Positions 47,215-55,895 of a DNA stretch of 64,000 nucleotides are shown here, one piece after another. The first letter of the stretch is position 1; every line of letters begins with the position of its first letter. This stretch comes from Planctomycetota bacterium. Lineage in GTDB: Bacteria; Planctomycetota; UBA1135; GCA-002686595. Below the pieces are notes generated by a model. It was not told the origin of the DNA. It ran no database searches and saw only the letters and a program-made list of their open reading frames with translations. The translations under genes and the position numbers were made by a program. The stretch spans positions 62,001 to 126,000 of the forward strand of contig JADYYP010000023.1 of assembly GCA_020853575.1 (NCBI GenBank), written 5' to 3'.

Positions 47215-47952
47215 ATGTCGATCGCCAAGGAAAACGAAGCTCCCGCGCCGCTGCCGATCGGCGTCGCGGAGGAATCGAAGAAGGTGCCCGTCACGCGCGA
47301 GGAGCTCGTGGTCGCGACCGCGCCGCTCACGCAGCAGGCGGAGCAGTTCCGCGCGTTGCGCAATTCGATCCACGCGCTCAATCCCGACGGTGCGCCGCGA
47401 ACGGTGGTCGTCACCAGCGCGCTGCGCGGCGAGGGCAAGAGCACCGCCACGCTCAATCTGGCCTTCGCGCTGGCCGAGATGCCGGGCTTCAAGGTGTTGG
47501 TGATCGACGCCAACCTGCACGCCCCCGCGATCGAGGGCCTGTTCGGGCTGCCGCGCGCGCAAGGGCTGTGCGAGTTGCTCTCGGGCCGCTTGCCGCTCGA
47601 CCAAGCAGTGCGTCCGACCTCGGTCTCCGGAGTCGCGATCCTCGGCCCGGGCTCCAAGCCGCGCAACCCGTCCGAGTTGCTCGCCAGTGATCGCATGCGC
47701 ACTCTGCTGCGCACGCTGAAGCAGCGCTACCACTACGTGTTGATCGACACTCCCGAAGCCACGACCACCAGCGACGCCAGCTTGCTCGGAGCGATGGCCG
47801 ACGGCGTGGTCGTCGTGGTGCGCGTGGCGACCACTCCCAAGAGCTACGTCGAGCAGACCTGCCGCGCGCTCGAGTCGCTGGGCGCGAACCTGCTCGGCAC
47901 CTGCATGACAGGCGCCGACGCCCCGAATACCGCGCGCCAGAGTCCGCGCTGA
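47215..47952 (+). CDS. CpsD/CapB-like tyrosine-kinase-family ATPase
   Basis: 245 residues from the ATG at 47215. The BY-kinase/MinD fold is clear: Walker A (S-A-L-R-G-E-G-K-S-T), Walker A' (V-L-V-I-D-A-N-L) and Walker B (Y-V-L-I-D-T-P-E), with E-Q-F-R-A-L-R-N upstream as in polysaccharide co-polymerase ATPases. The Tyr-rich C-terminal tail that is autophosphorylated in true CpsD/Wzc is missing (the end is A-R-Q-S-P-R). No Wzz/CapA membrane partner or polysaccharide genes are adjacent. It could regulate exopolysaccharide export elsewhere or have another partitioning-type role. Confidence 0.85.
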   Translation: MSIAKENEAPAPLPIGVAEESKKVPVTREELVVATAPLTQQAEQFRALRNSIHALNPDGAPRTVVVTSALRGEGKSTATLNLAFALAEMPGFKVLVIDANLHAPAIEGLFGLPRAQGLCELLSGRLPLDQAVRPTSVSGVAILGPGSKPRNPSELLASDRMRTLLRTLKQRYHYVLIDTPEATTTSDASLLGAMADGVVVVVRVATTPKSYVEQTCRALESLGANLLGTCMTGADAPNTARQSPR

Positions 47953-47953
47953 T

Positions 47954-47968
47954 CGCCGCGTTGCGGCG
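47954..47968. terminator. Bidirectional hairpin between convergent genes
   Basis: CGCCGC (47954-47959), a GTT loop and GCGGCG (47963-47968) form a perfect 6-bp stem that fills nearly the whole 19-bp gap between the CpsD-like stop and the stop of the SprT-like gene. It could terminate transcription from both sides. Confidence 0.45.
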
Positions 47969-47971
47969 CTC

Positions 47972-48706
47972 TCAAAACAGCAGCTTCTGCAGCCACGACG
48001 AGCGCTCCGGCGGCTTGCGCTGCGTCTTGCGCTCGACGAACGGTTCGCCCGCGCGCGCGCAACGGATCAGCGCGTGGATCTGGCGCTTCTCCCACTCGAG
48101 CGCGCGCGAGTGGTCGCGGTAGGCGCGTTCACGGCGCCGGAACTCCGGACCATGGACGATGCGGCGTCCCGGCTTGCGCGACGGCGCGTCGAGCACCGCG
48201 TGCAGGAGCTCGTGGAACAGAACGTAGCGCACGAACCACTCGGGCACGCCGCGGGAGTCGAGCACCGGATGCAGGCGCACCGCGCGGTCGACGGGATCGA
48301 AGCTGCCCAGGCGCAGCGAGCGCCGTGAGCGCGAGCCTCGGGCGCGCCCCCAGCCGATCGCCGGGGCGTCGCCCAGCGCGTCGCCCGCGAATTCGCTGCC
48401 CAAGAGCTCGGCCGCGATCCGCGCGAGGTCGTGGTGGCGTCCGCGCGCTTCGAGCCTGACTTCGCGCGGTGCCGCGGCGGCCAGGGCTCGCACGCGTTGC
48501 TCGATCCAGTGGTCGAGCTCGCGCGTCGCGCGCGGCGCGCGCCGGCCCGAGCGCATCCAGGTCGCGAGCGCCTGCTGAATCTCGCGTGGCGCGTGGGCGA
48601 AGAACCCCGCCAGGTGCACGACGGTCTCCGCGCGCCCGCGCTCGACGCGCACGACCTGGTGCCGCGCGCGGCCGTAGCGCACGCGCACCGTGGAGCCGAG
48701 CTCCAA
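47972..48706 (-). CDS. SprT-like zinc metallopeptidase domain protein
   Basis: 244 residues from a TTG at 48706; the frame remains open to about 48793 without a better start codon, so the N-terminus is uncertain. The motif F-H-E-L-L-H-A-V-L carries the HExxH zinc site and is followed by H-G-P-E-F-R-R-R-E, which supplies the third ligand region in SprT/WSS1-like proteases. The rest is Arg-rich. Such proteins act on DNA-bound proteins or as general proteases; the substrate is unknown. Its stop is separated from the convergent CpsD-like gene by a 19-bp hairpin. Confidence 0.75.
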   Translation of the reverse strand: MELGSTVRVRYGRARHQVVRVERGRAETVVHLAGFFAHAPREIQQALATWMRSGRRAPRATRELDHWIEQRVRALAAAAPREVRLEARGRHHDLARIAAELLGSEFAGDALGDAPAIGWGRARGSRSRRSLRLGSFDPVDRAVRLHPVLDSRGVPEWFVRYVLFHELLHAVLDAPSRKPGRRIVHGPEFRRRERAYRDHSRALEWEKRQIHALIRCARAGEPFVERKTQRKPPERSSWLQKLLF

Positions 48707-48793
48707 AGCGAGGAGCGCCTGCCAATCGTCCTCGCTCAGGACGGCGGGCAGGCGCTCGTTTTCGTTCGCGGGAGTCGTCGCTGCGTCCGTGGC

Positions 48794-50794
48794 TCAGTTC
48801 CCGATCACCAGATCGCGCGTGGTCATCTGACCCTCGCCGATCTGCACCTGCACTTCGCTGTTGACCGAGGCGATCACGTCGTCGAAGACGTCGCCGGAGC
48901 CCGCGCCCGGTGCGCGCGACGCGGTCAGGCGGTACAGACCGGGCTTGACGTGCTCGATCGAGTACTCGCCATCGGCACTCGTGCGCGCTTGGAATTGCTC
49001 CATGTCGCTGAACATGCGCACCACGCAGCGCGAGCACGGCTTGCCGCTGGCGTCGACGACCTTGCCCTTCACTCCGCCGCCCGACATCAACTGGATCGAG
49101 CCCGCGTCGGTGACTTGATTCTCGAGCACGACTTTGTCCGCGACCCAAGTGGTCGTGAAGTTCATGTGCTCGAATTGCAGGCGGTAGCGGCCGGGATTGA
49201 GCAGCTTGAGCTCGAAGAAGCCGTCGGAGCCGGTGCGCACTTTGCGCTCGGTGGTGCGCGACGCGACCATGTCCTCGACGAAGGGATCGATCGCCATCGG
49301 CTCCGGCAGATCGCCGTCGCGCGAGGTCACTTGGACCCCGGAGATCGGCTGGCCCGTCGTGCCGTCGACCACGCGGCCCTTGATCGTGCCGCCCTTGGAG
49401 AGCGCCACCGCGACCAGCGGGCTCTGCACGCCATCGGCCACCGAGAAGTTGTCGGTGACGCGCGACGCATAGCCCTTGGCCGAGACCTTGATCGCGAACA
49501 GACCGGCGTCGACGCCGACCAGCGAGAAGTCGCCGTTGGTGGCGCCCTTGACGGTCTCCTTGACCGTGGTCGGCTCGTAGCTGACCGTCGCGGAGCCCTG
49601 GATCGGTACCGCGGTGTTGACGTGCAGCAGCTGCACTTGGAAGTTCTCGATCGGCTTGCCGGTGGCGGCGTCGACCACGCGGCCGTTGAGCGTCGCCTGG
49701 CGGATCATCTCGATCTGCAGCGTGAGGTCGCCGATCTGCACGCGGTTCTGCTTGGCCTGGCGATAGCCCTTGGCCTGGACCGTCAGCAAGTACGAGCCCT
49801 GGGCCAGGCCGTCGATCTGGAAGTTGCCGTCGTCGTCGGTCAGCACTTCACCGCGCGAGCTGACGTTCGAGCCGTAGTTGAGCGCGATCACCTTGGCGCC
49901 CTTGACGCCTTCGTTGTCGGGCCCGAAGGCGCGACCGGCGATGGGGTGGCCGATGCCGAGCTTGAAATTGGATTCCTGCACCTCGCCCGGCTGACCAGTG
50001 AAGTTCTTGTCGTGGTGGATCTGGCGCTCGAAGCCCTCGGCCCACACGCTGCAGATGCGCGGACCGGGCGAGACGTTCTTGAACTCGAAGTAGCCCTGGC
50101 CGTCGGTCTTGACCGTCAAGCGGTCGGGACTCTGCATCTCGAAGCTCATCATGTAGGCCGAGTCGAGGTCGAGCACCGCATCGGGGATCGGCTGACCCTG
50201 CACGTCGGTCACATAGCCCTTGAGCACCGAGCCGTTGCGCAGCACGAGATCGGGCGCGCGCACCTCGCCGGCTTTCGGAACACGCAGGCCTTCCTCTTGG
50301 ACGGCGGCGAAATCGGGGTGCACGGCCATCAAGTAGTAGCTGCGCGCCGGCTCGACGCCGCGGAACACGTAGCCGCCCTTGGCGTCGGTGGTGGTGGACA
50401 GGAACTTCCCGGTGGTCTCGCGATTGGAGAACCAGTCGATCGCCAGCGACTCACCCATCATCGCGTCGGTCGAGATCTTGACCGTCGCGCCCTCGACCGG
50501 CTGTTCTTGCGCGTTGATCACGCGGCCGGTGATGCGATTGGTGGCGGGGCCGGCGTCCTCGACGTCGTCGCCTTCCAGCGCCACGCTGGGCTCGACGGCC
50601 TCGGTGCGATCGGGCTCGACCTTGGTCGGCGTGAGCGTGGTGGGCTCTTCGGGGGCCACTGCCGCGCCGCCGGGCTCGACCGGCGCCACCGCGACGTTGT
50701 CGCCTGGCGTCTGCGGGCCGCGGTTGAGCAGGATCACGGTGATCGTCGCGGCGATCGCGACGAGGACGAGGATCAGAACGGGCAGGGGTCGCAT
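48794..50794 (-). CDS. Membrane-anchored protein with multiple carboxypeptidase-regulatory-like domains
   Basis: About 666 residues from the ATG at 50794; an upstream GTG at 50833 would add 13 residues. One hydrophobic N-terminal helix (P-V-L-I-L-V-L-V-A-I-A-A-T-I-T-V-I-L-L) anchors it, followed by a Pro/Glu/Thr linker. The remainder holds some six beta-sandwich repeats, each with a G-x-V-x-D-A/x-G-x-P-I/V start and a G-x-F/Y-x-F/L-x-x-V/L-x-P-G end, typical of CarboxypepD_reg/DUF4480-like domains. It is much longer than the two related proteins at 23299 and 24922. Likely a periplasmic scaffold or adhesin; no enzymatic part is seen. Confidence 0.82.
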   Translation of the reverse strand: MRPLPVLILVLVAIAATITVILLNRGPQTPGDNVAVAPVEPGGAAVAPEEPTTLTPTKVEPDRTEAVEPSVALEGDDVEDAGPATNRITGRVINAQEQPVEGATVKISTDAMMGESLAIDWFSNRETTGKFLSTTTDAKGGYVFRGVEPARSYYLMAVHPDFAAVQEEGLRVPKAGEVRAPDLVLRNGSVLKGYVTDVQGQPIPDAVLDLDSAYMMSFEMQSPDRLTVKTDGQGYFEFKNVSPGPRICSVWAEGFERQIHHDKNFTGQPGEVQESNFKLGIGHPIAGRAFGPDNEGVKGAKVIALNYGSNVSSRGEVLTDDDGNFQIDGLAQGSYLLTVQAKGYRQAKQNRVQIGDLTLQIEMIRQATLNGRVVDAATGKPIENFQVQLLHVNTAVPIQGSATVSYEPTTVKETVKGATNGDFSLVGVDAGLFAIKVSAKGYASRVTDNFSVADGVQSPLVAVALSKGGTIKGRVVDGTTGQPISGVQVTSRDGDLPEPMAIDPFVEDMVASRTTERKVRTGSDGFFELKLLNPGRYRLQFEHMNFTTTWVADKVVLENQVTDAGSIQLMSGGGVKGKVVDASGKPCSRCVVRMFSDMEQFQARTSADGEYSIEHVKPGLYRLTASRAPGAGSGDVFDDVIASVNSEVQVQIGEGQMTTRDLVIGN

Positions 50795-50959
50795 GGCAGG
50801 TTGGCTCTTCGTTTCGTCCGCTCGCTCGCTCACTTCGGCCCAGGGGCCGGCGAAGTGCGCGGCAGCGATCGGAGGTTTGGCCGTAGGGCGCGCGATGGAC
50901 GACCACTCGTCGAGGCGCTTCCCGCGGGCCAGCGGACTGTTAGCGGTCGGTCACTAGGG

Positions 50960-51529
50960 TCAAGCGGAGCTCGCCCCGGGGCCCGCGGGGGGCTTGGGGG
51001 CGGGCGTGAGCGAAGGGTCCTCGTCGATCGTCGGTCCGGGCCAGAGCGATTCGTGGCGGACCTGCCAACCGAGGAAGTAGGCGAACACCAAGAGCTCGAA
51101 CTCGAGCTTGCGGTAGACCTCGAGCTGCATCGAGCGCAACAGCCCGCCGCCGCTCAGCCGCGCCAATTCGCCGCTGCGCGGGGCCTGGATCGTCCAGCCG
51201 ACGCGGAAGCCCTCGAGGGGCACCAAGCGCAGCGGCCGGCTGCCGGTGTGGAGCACGATTTCGCGCCGCAGAAAGCTCGAGCGCAGCGACGAGCCGAGCC
51301 ATTCGCGGCCGGTGGTCCAAAGCGAGAACTGGGAGCGCAGCAGACCCGGGTCGCGGCGCAACAGCAGTTGCTCGCCCTTGGTCGGGGTCCAACGGCCCTC
51401 GGTGACCAGCCCCCAGGCATTGCGCCGCACGCTCAGGGTGCCCACGCCGCCGTCGGCGCCGCGGAGCTCGTGCGAGGTGTTCCACAGGCCCGACACGCGG
51501 GTGCGGTAGGTGGCGACGGCTTCGGGCAT
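50960..51529 (-). CDS. Hypothetical protein downstream of cysteine desulfurase
   Basis: 189 residues, beginning 18 bp after the desulfurase stop, so probably co-transcribed with it. It is beta-rich with regular amphipathic strands (for example S-Q-F-S-L-W-T-T-G-R-E-W-L and E-I-V-L-H-T-G-S-R-P-L-R-L) and ends in a Pro-rich tail. I do not recognise the family; a tubby/LURP-one-like scramblase fold is one possibility from the strand pattern but is unsupported by motifs. Confidence 0.65.
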   Translation of the reverse strand: MPEAVATYRTRVSGLWNTSHELRGADGGVGTLSVRRNAWGLVTEGRWTPTKGEQLLLRRDPGLLRSQFSLWTTGREWLGSSLRSSFLRREIVLHTGSRPLRLVPLEGFRVGWTIQAPRSGELARLSGGGLLRSMQLEVYRKLEFELLVFAYFLGWQVRHESLWPGPTIDEDPSLTPAPKPPAGPGASSA

Positions 51530-51547
51530 GGCTGGGGGCCGAGAAGT

Positions 51548-52750
51548 CTACTCCGCTGGGGCGGCGGATCGACCTCGGGCACCAACTTCCGTCCCGCCCG
51601 GGTGGGCCAGGGCGCGCAGGCGCGCGACGGCCCGCGCCACGAGCTCGACCGCGCGCTCGACCTCGGCCGGCGTCGAGTCGCGCGACAGCGAGAAGCGCAG
51701 GCTCGAGGACGCCTCGGCGCTCGACAGACCCATGGCCTGCAGCACGTGGGAGGCCCGGTGGCGCGAGGACGAGCACGCGGCGCCGGTCGAGACGCACAGG
51801 CCCTCGTCGGAGAGCAGCGCGAGCAGCGCCTCGCCCGACACACCCTCGAAGCGCAGGTTGGCGGTGTTGGGCAAGCGCGGAGAGCGCGCGCCGTGGACCA
51901 CGCTCGCGGGAATGACCTCCAGCAGGCGGCGCTCGAGCTGGTCGCGCAGGGCGGCGAGGCGCGCCGGTCCATCGCCGGCGAGCCATTGCGCGGCCAGTTG
52001 CGCCGCGCGCCCGAAGCCGACGATGCCCGGGACGTTCTCTGTGCCGGCGCGGCGCTCGTCCTCCTGCGGGCCACCGCGGAGCAGCGGTCGGAGCGGTGCG
52101 CCGCGCCGCGCGTACAGGGCGCCGATGCCCTTGGGGCCATGCAGCTTGTGCGCGCTGAGGGTCAGGAAGTCGGGATCGAGTCGTGCGCAGTCGAGCACCA
52201 ACTTGCCCGCGGCCTGCACGGCGTCGACGTGGAACAAGGCGCCGCTGCGTCGAGAGGCGGCCGCGATCGGCGCGAGCTCGTGGATCACGCCCGTTTCGTT
52301 GTTGGCCCACATCACGCTGACGAGAGCGCAGCCTTCGTCGATCTCCGCCAGCACTTGCCCGGGATCCAAGCGCCCCTCGCGGTCCACACCGACGCGCACC
52401 ACCTCGAAACCCTGGGATTCGAGCTCGGCCAGCGGCTCGAGCACGGCGGCGTGCTCGACCGCGCTGGTGACGATCCGTCGGCGCTGGCCGGCGGCGGCCG
52501 CGGCGCTGCGCAGCGCGGTTGCGTTGGCCTCGGTGCCGCAGGAGGTGAACGTGATTCGCGCGGGGCTCGCGGCTCCGATCAGCCGCGCTACGGCCGCCCG
52601 CGCGCCCGCCACGGCTTGCGCGGCCTCCTGGCCGAGCGCGTGCAAGCTGGACGGATTGCCGCACAGCTCGCCCAAGGCCGGGAGCATCGCCTCGAGCACT
52701 TGGGGCGCGACGCGGGTACTCGCGTTGTTGTCGAAGTAGACGACCTGCAT
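51548..52750 (-). CDS. Cysteine desulfurase (NifS/IscS family)
   Basis: 400 residues, standard length. Y-F-D-N-N-A-S-T at the N-terminus, the PLP lysine in L-S-A-H-K-L-H-G-P-K-G, H-V-D-A-V-Q-A-A and the mobile-loop active cysteine in T-G-A-A-C-S-S-S are all present. It removes sulfur from cysteine as a persulfide for Fe-S cluster or other sulfur-cofactor assembly in the cytoplasm. The short S-S-S loop after the Cys is of the NifS-like (group I) type. It follows a MerR-type regulator by 32 bp, so it is probably controlled by it. No IscU/SufU scaffold is adjacent. Confidence 0.95.
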   Translation of the reverse strand: MQVVYFDNNASTRVAPQVLEAMLPALGELCGNPSSLHALGQEAAQAVAGARAAVARLIGAASPARITFTSCGTEANATALRSAAAAAGQRRRIVTSAVEHAAVLEPLAELESQGFEVVRVGVDREGRLDPGQVLAEIDEGCALVSVMWANNETGVIHELAPIAAASRRSGALFHVDAVQAAGKLVLDCARLDPDFLTLSAHKLHGPKGIGALYARRGAPLRPLLRGGPQEDERRAGTENVPGIVGFGRAAQLAAQWLAGDGPARLAALRDQLERRLLEVIPASVVHGARSPRLPNTANLRFEGVSGEALLALLSDEGLCVSTGAACSSSRHRASHVLQAMGLSSAEASSSLRFSLSRDSTPAEVERAVELVARAVARLRALAHPGGTEVGARGRSAAPAE

Positions 52751-52782
52751 CGCAGCGCGGCGCTCGCGCGCCGAATCCGGCA

Positions 52783-53271
52783 TCAGAACAGCGCGCTGAC
52801 CTTGGCCGGCAGGGGCTGGCCGGTGACCACGCACGGCTCGCAGAAGTTGTTCGACGGAATGGGGAGGTGCTTGCAGCACTCGCACTCGGTCAACTTGCCC
52901 ACCGCTGCGGCCAGGCGCGCGCGTTGGTGCTCGAGGGCGGCCACACGCTCTTGGAGCAGGCGGTCTTGCTCGCGCAGCGCCTCGCGCACGCGCTCGAGGA
53001 ACACGCTGCGCGCCTCGTCGGACTCGCGCGTCGACATCAGCTCGCGGATCCGATCGAGATGCAGGCCGAGCTCCTGCAGGTCGCGGATCATGTTGAGACG
53101 ATTGATGTCCGTGCGACGGTAGTAGCGGAACCCGCCCTGGCTGCGCCGGGCCGGGCGCAGCAGGCCGAGCTCCTCGTAGTAGCGCAGCGTGCGCAGGTTG
53201 GTGCCGGCGAGGCGAGCGAAGTCGCCGATCTTGAGTAGCTCGGCGGCGGCGGTTCGGGCGCGGTCGATCAT
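52783..53271 (-). CDS. MerR-family regulator with C-terminal cysteine cluster
   Basis: 162 residues. The N-terminal winged helix reads K-I-G-D-F-A-R-L-A-G-T-N-L-R-T-L-R-Y-Y-E-E-L-G-L-L, a textbook MerR DNA-binding domain. A long dimerisation coiled coil follows (about residues 80-125). The C-terminus has C-E-C-C-K-H-L-P then F-C-E-P-C, five cysteines able to bind metal or an Fe-S cluster, as in SoxR-like or metal-sensing members, though the spacing is not SoxR's. It heads an operon with the cysteine desulfurase, suggesting control by sulfur, metal or redox state. Confidence 0.9.
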   Translation of the reverse strand: MIDRARTAAAELLKIGDFARLAGTNLRTLRYYEELGLLRPARRSQGGFRYYRRTDINRLNMIRDLQELGLHLDRIRELMSTRESDEARSVFLERVREALREQDRLLQERVAALEHQRARLAAAVGKLTECECCKHLPIPSNNFCEPCVVTGQPLPAKVSALF

Positions 53272-53386
53272 GGCTTCGGTGCGGGAGGGCGAGGAAGTGG
53301 CGTGGACCTACCCGACGGGTGAAGAGTACCCGAACCCTCTCGTGATGGTCCAATTTCAGGTCGACGGAAGGCCCTGGAGGGGCCCG

Positions 53387-53400
53387 AGAAGCACGCTTCT
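53387..53400. promoter_or_regulatory. 14-bp dyad in the MerR upstream region
   Basis: AGAAGC-AC-GCTTCT is a perfect dyad in the divergent region between the MerR gene (start 53271) and the zinc peptidase gene (start 53515). MerR proteins bind dyads in elongated promoter spacers; I could not define matching -35 and -10 boxes, so the assignment is weak. Confidence 0.25.
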
Positions 53401-53514
53401 GGCCTTGGATCGGCCTGGGTCGCGCTTGATTTCCGGGGTGCTCTGGCCGAATCCTGGCGCGCCCGTGCTGGCCGGCTCACACCCGCCGCGGGCACCTAGG
53501 AGACCCCCACGCCG

Positions 53515-54210
53515 ATGATGCTCGACTTCTCACCGCTGTACCTGGCGATGACCGTTCCGCCGCTGCTGCTCAGCCTGTGGGCGCAGTACAAGGTCAAGTC
53601 GACCTTCTCCAAGTACTCGCAGGTCGGCGTCGGCTCGCGCATGACCGGCGCGGAGGCCGCGGCGGCGATCCTGCGCGCCAGCGGCCTCGAAGGGCTGCGC
53701 ATCGAGCAGCACCAGGGCTTCCTTTCCGACCACTACGACCCCCGTTCGCGGACCCTGCGCCTGTCGCCCGACGTGTACAGCGGGCGCTCGATCTCGGCCG
53801 TCGCGGTCGCCGCCCACGAGGCCGGTCACTCGCTCCAGCACGCGGCCGACTACGGCCCGTTGGCGCTGCGCTCGCGATTGGTGCCGCTGGTGCAGATCGG
53901 ATCGATGCTGTGGTACCTGCCGTTCGTGCTCGGTCTGTGGATGCATGTCGCGGGCTTGATGTGGTTGGGTGTGATCTGCTTCGCGGCGATCGTGCTGTTC
54001 CAACTGGTCACCTTGCCGACCGAGTTCGACGCTTCCTCGCGCGCCAAGGATCTGCTCGTGACCACTGGCATCGTGCGCACGAGCGAGGAACAGCACGGCG
54101 TGGCCAAGGTGCTCAACGCCGCCGCAATGACCTATGTCGCCGCGCTGATCGCGTCGCTGGCGCAACTGATCTACATGATCCTGCGCGCGCAGTCGCGGCG
54201 CGACGAGTGA
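53515..54210 (+). CDS. Membrane neutral zinc metallopeptidase (YugP/Zn_peptidase_2 family)
   Basis: 231 residues with an N-terminal hydrophobic segment, then H-E-A-G-H (about residue 103), the HExxH zinc motif, preceded by V-A-A and followed by S-L-Q-H-A as in the YugP family. Two or three hydrophobic helices follow (residues about 125-165), then P-T-E-F-D-A-S-S-R-A, a conserved block of this family containing the likely third zinc ligand, and a last helix near the C-terminus. AGGAG lies about 12-15 nt before the start; a second ATG follows at 53518. The physiological substrate of the family is unknown. Confidence 0.92.
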   Translation: MMLDFSPLYLAMTVPPLLLSLWAQYKVKSTFSKYSQVGVGSRMTGAEAAAAILRASGLEGLRIEQHQGFLSDHYDPRSRTLRLSPDVYSGRSISAVAVAAHEAGHSLQHAADYGPLALRSRLVPLVQIGSMLWYLPFVLGLWMHVAGLMWLGVICFAAIVLFQLVTLPTEFDASSRAKDLLVTTGIVRTSEEQHGVAKVLNAAAMTYVAALIASLAQLIYMILRAQSRRDE

Positions 54211-54248
54211 GCGCGCGAGGCCGACGGCGTCCGCGGTCGATCCCCCAG

Positions 54249-54288
54249 GCACCCCCAGCGTGAGCTCTCTGGCTCGCGCCGGGGGTGC
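54249..54288. terminator. Very stable 17-bp hairpin between the zinc peptidase and pgi
   Basis: Bases 54249-54265 pair with 54272-54288 across a 6-nt loop (TCTCTG); the stem has one A-C mismatch and one G-U wobble. The first eight pairs (GCACCCCC with GGGGGTGC) are perfect. It sits 39 nt after the peptidase stop and 45 nt before the pgi start, so it is either the terminator of the former or a leader structure of the latter. No T-run follows on the plus strand. Confidence 0.6.
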
Positions 54289-54333
54289 AGGCTAGGCTCC
54301 GCCGCTTCGCACGCCGCACGCAGGAGGAACTCG

Positions 54334-55725
54334 ATGGGCCAGCTCACGCTCGACTACACGCACGCGCTCTCGGATGTCGTCGGACCGACGCACGGCATCG
54401 CTCCGGCCGAACTCGACGCACTGGCCTCGGCGTCGCGCGCCGCGCTGCGCGCCGTGCAAGCACGTCGGACGAAGGACCTGCGCTGGCTCGACCTGCCCTT
54501 CCAGGCGGAAGTGCACGAGAAGGTGCTCGACTACGCCGCGCGCATGGCCGGGAGGTTTCAGAACGTGGTCGTGTGCGGCATCGGCGGTTCGGCGCTGGGC
54601 ACGATCGCAGTGCAGCAAGCGCTCAATTCGCCGTACCACAATCTCGGTGCGCGCGGACCTCTGCCGCGGTTGTTCGTGCTCGACAACATCGACCCCGACT
54701 TGATCGGCGAGTTCCTGCGGCAATTCGAGCCCTCCGAATGCCTGTTCAACGTCATCTCGAAGTCCGGCACGACGGCTGAGACCACCTCGCAGTTCCTGAT
54801 CTTCCGGGACGCGTTGATCGAGCGCCTCGGCCGGGAAGCGCACGTCGAGCACTTGTGCGTGACCACCGACGAGTCGAAGGGCGTCATGCGCGAGATCGTC
54901 AAGCGAGAAGGCTACGAGTCGTTCGTCGTGCCCGAAGGCGTCGGCGGTCGCTACAGCGTGCTGAGCCCGGTCGGGTTGGTGCCGCTCGCGCTCGCCGGCA
55001 TCGACATCAAGGGTGTGCTCAAGGGCGCCGCGGACATGGACGAGATCTGCCGCGGCGACGACTTCTACGCCAATCCCGCGCAGGTCTACGCGGCGCTGCA
55101 GTTCTTGATGCAGACCAAGAAGTCCAAGCCGATGAGCGTGACCTTCAGCTACAGCCAACGCCTGGCGCTGCTCGCCGACTGGTACGCGCAGCTGCTCGCC
55201 GAGTCGATCGGCAAGCGCAAGAGCCGCCAAGGGCGCGACGTGTTCGTCGGTCCGACACCGGTGCGCGCGCTGGGCGTCACCGATCAGCACAGCCAGATGC
55301 AGCTCTACACGGAAGGCCCGTTCGACAAGTGGTTCACGCTGCTCTCGGTGGCCCGCTCGGACTACTCGATCACGCTCCCGGCGGCCTACCCCGAACTCGA
55401 AGCGATCAGCTACCTCGGCGGCCGCACGCTCAACGAGCTGTTCGCAGCTGAGCGCGACGGCGCGCGCGTGGCCTTGACGGCCGCGCAGCGTCCGAGCGTG
55501 ACCTTCGAGTTCCCCAAGGTCGATCCGCACGCCATCGGCCAGTACATCCAGTGCTTGGAGGTGGCGGTGGCCTGCATGGGTGAGCACTACGACATCGACG
55601 CCTTCGACCAACCAGGAGTCGAGGCCGGCAAGGTCGCCGCCTACGCCCTGATGGGACGCGCGGGGTTCGAGCAGCGCCGCGCCGAGATCGAGTCCTCCTC
55701 TCCCAAGACGCGCCGCACGGTCTGA
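54334..55725 (+). CDS. pgi: Glucose-6-phosphate isomerase
   Basis: 463 residues, the length of the shorter bacterial PGI type. AGGAGG at 54322-54327 fixes the ATG at 54334. The SIS fold shows V-C-G-I-G-G-S-A-L-G, the phosphate-binding S-K-S-G-T-T-A-E-T, the active-site region G-G-R-Y-S-V-L-S-P-V-G and the Q-H-S-Q-M-Q-L-Y block, with a C-terminal catalytic lysine in V-E-A-G-K-V. It interconverts glucose-6-phosphate and fructose-6-phosphate in glycolysis and gluconeogenesis. It is transcribed alone, with a hairpin upstream. Confidence 0.97.
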   Translation: MGQLTLDYTHALSDVVGPTHGIAPAELDALASASRAALRAVQARRTKDLRWLDLPFQAEVHEKVLDYAARMAGRFQNVVVCGIGGSALGTIAVQQALNSPYHNLGARGPLPRLFVLDNIDPDLIGEFLRQFEPSECLFNVISKSGTTAETTSQFLIFRDALIERLGREAHVEHLCVTTDESKGVMREIVKREGYESFVVPEGVGGRYSVLSPVGLVPLALAGIDIKGVLKGAADMDEICRGDDFYANPAQVYAALQFLMQTKKSKPMSVTFSYSQRLALLADWYAQLLAESIGKRKSRQGRDVFVGPTPVRALGVTDQHSQMQLYTEGPFDKWFTLLSVARSDYSITLPAAYPELEAISYLGGRTLNELFAAERDGARVALTAAQRPSVTFEFPKVDPHAIGQYIQCLEVAVACMGEHYDIDAFDQPGVEAGKVAAYALMGRAGFEQRRAEIESSSPKTRRTV

Positions 55726-55791
55726 GCGATAGCGCCGCGTTGGGCGGGTCGGTCCTCGTCGAGTACCTCGCTCGCGAGCGGGTGCCTTGGC

Positions 55792-55830
55792 GTTGTGCGT
55801 AGCGTTGGCAGCGTTGTGCGTAGGGCCGCG
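55792..55830. repeat. Short direct repeat between pgi and the macro-domain gene
   Basis: GCGTTGTGCGTAG occurs twice about 23 bp apart in the non-coding gap before the macro-domain gene. It may be an operator or just a local duplication. Confidence 0.3.
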
Positions 55831-55895
55831 ATTGGCGCTGGTGCGCTCACGCAACCGGCGCGAGGATCGACTCGTCCGCAAAATAGGAGGTGCGC

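Noticed and set aside
48431..53122. 1563-codon plus-strand frame, the longest open frame in the region
   Set aside because: It covers five real minus-strand genes (SprT-like, CarboxypepD_reg, hypothetical, NifS, MerR) whose motifs are intact, so it cannot be coding.
53272..53514. Possible small gene between MerR and the zinc peptidase
   Set aside because: The frames have no ribosome-binding site and no protein-like composition; the stretch is better read as a divergent promoter region.
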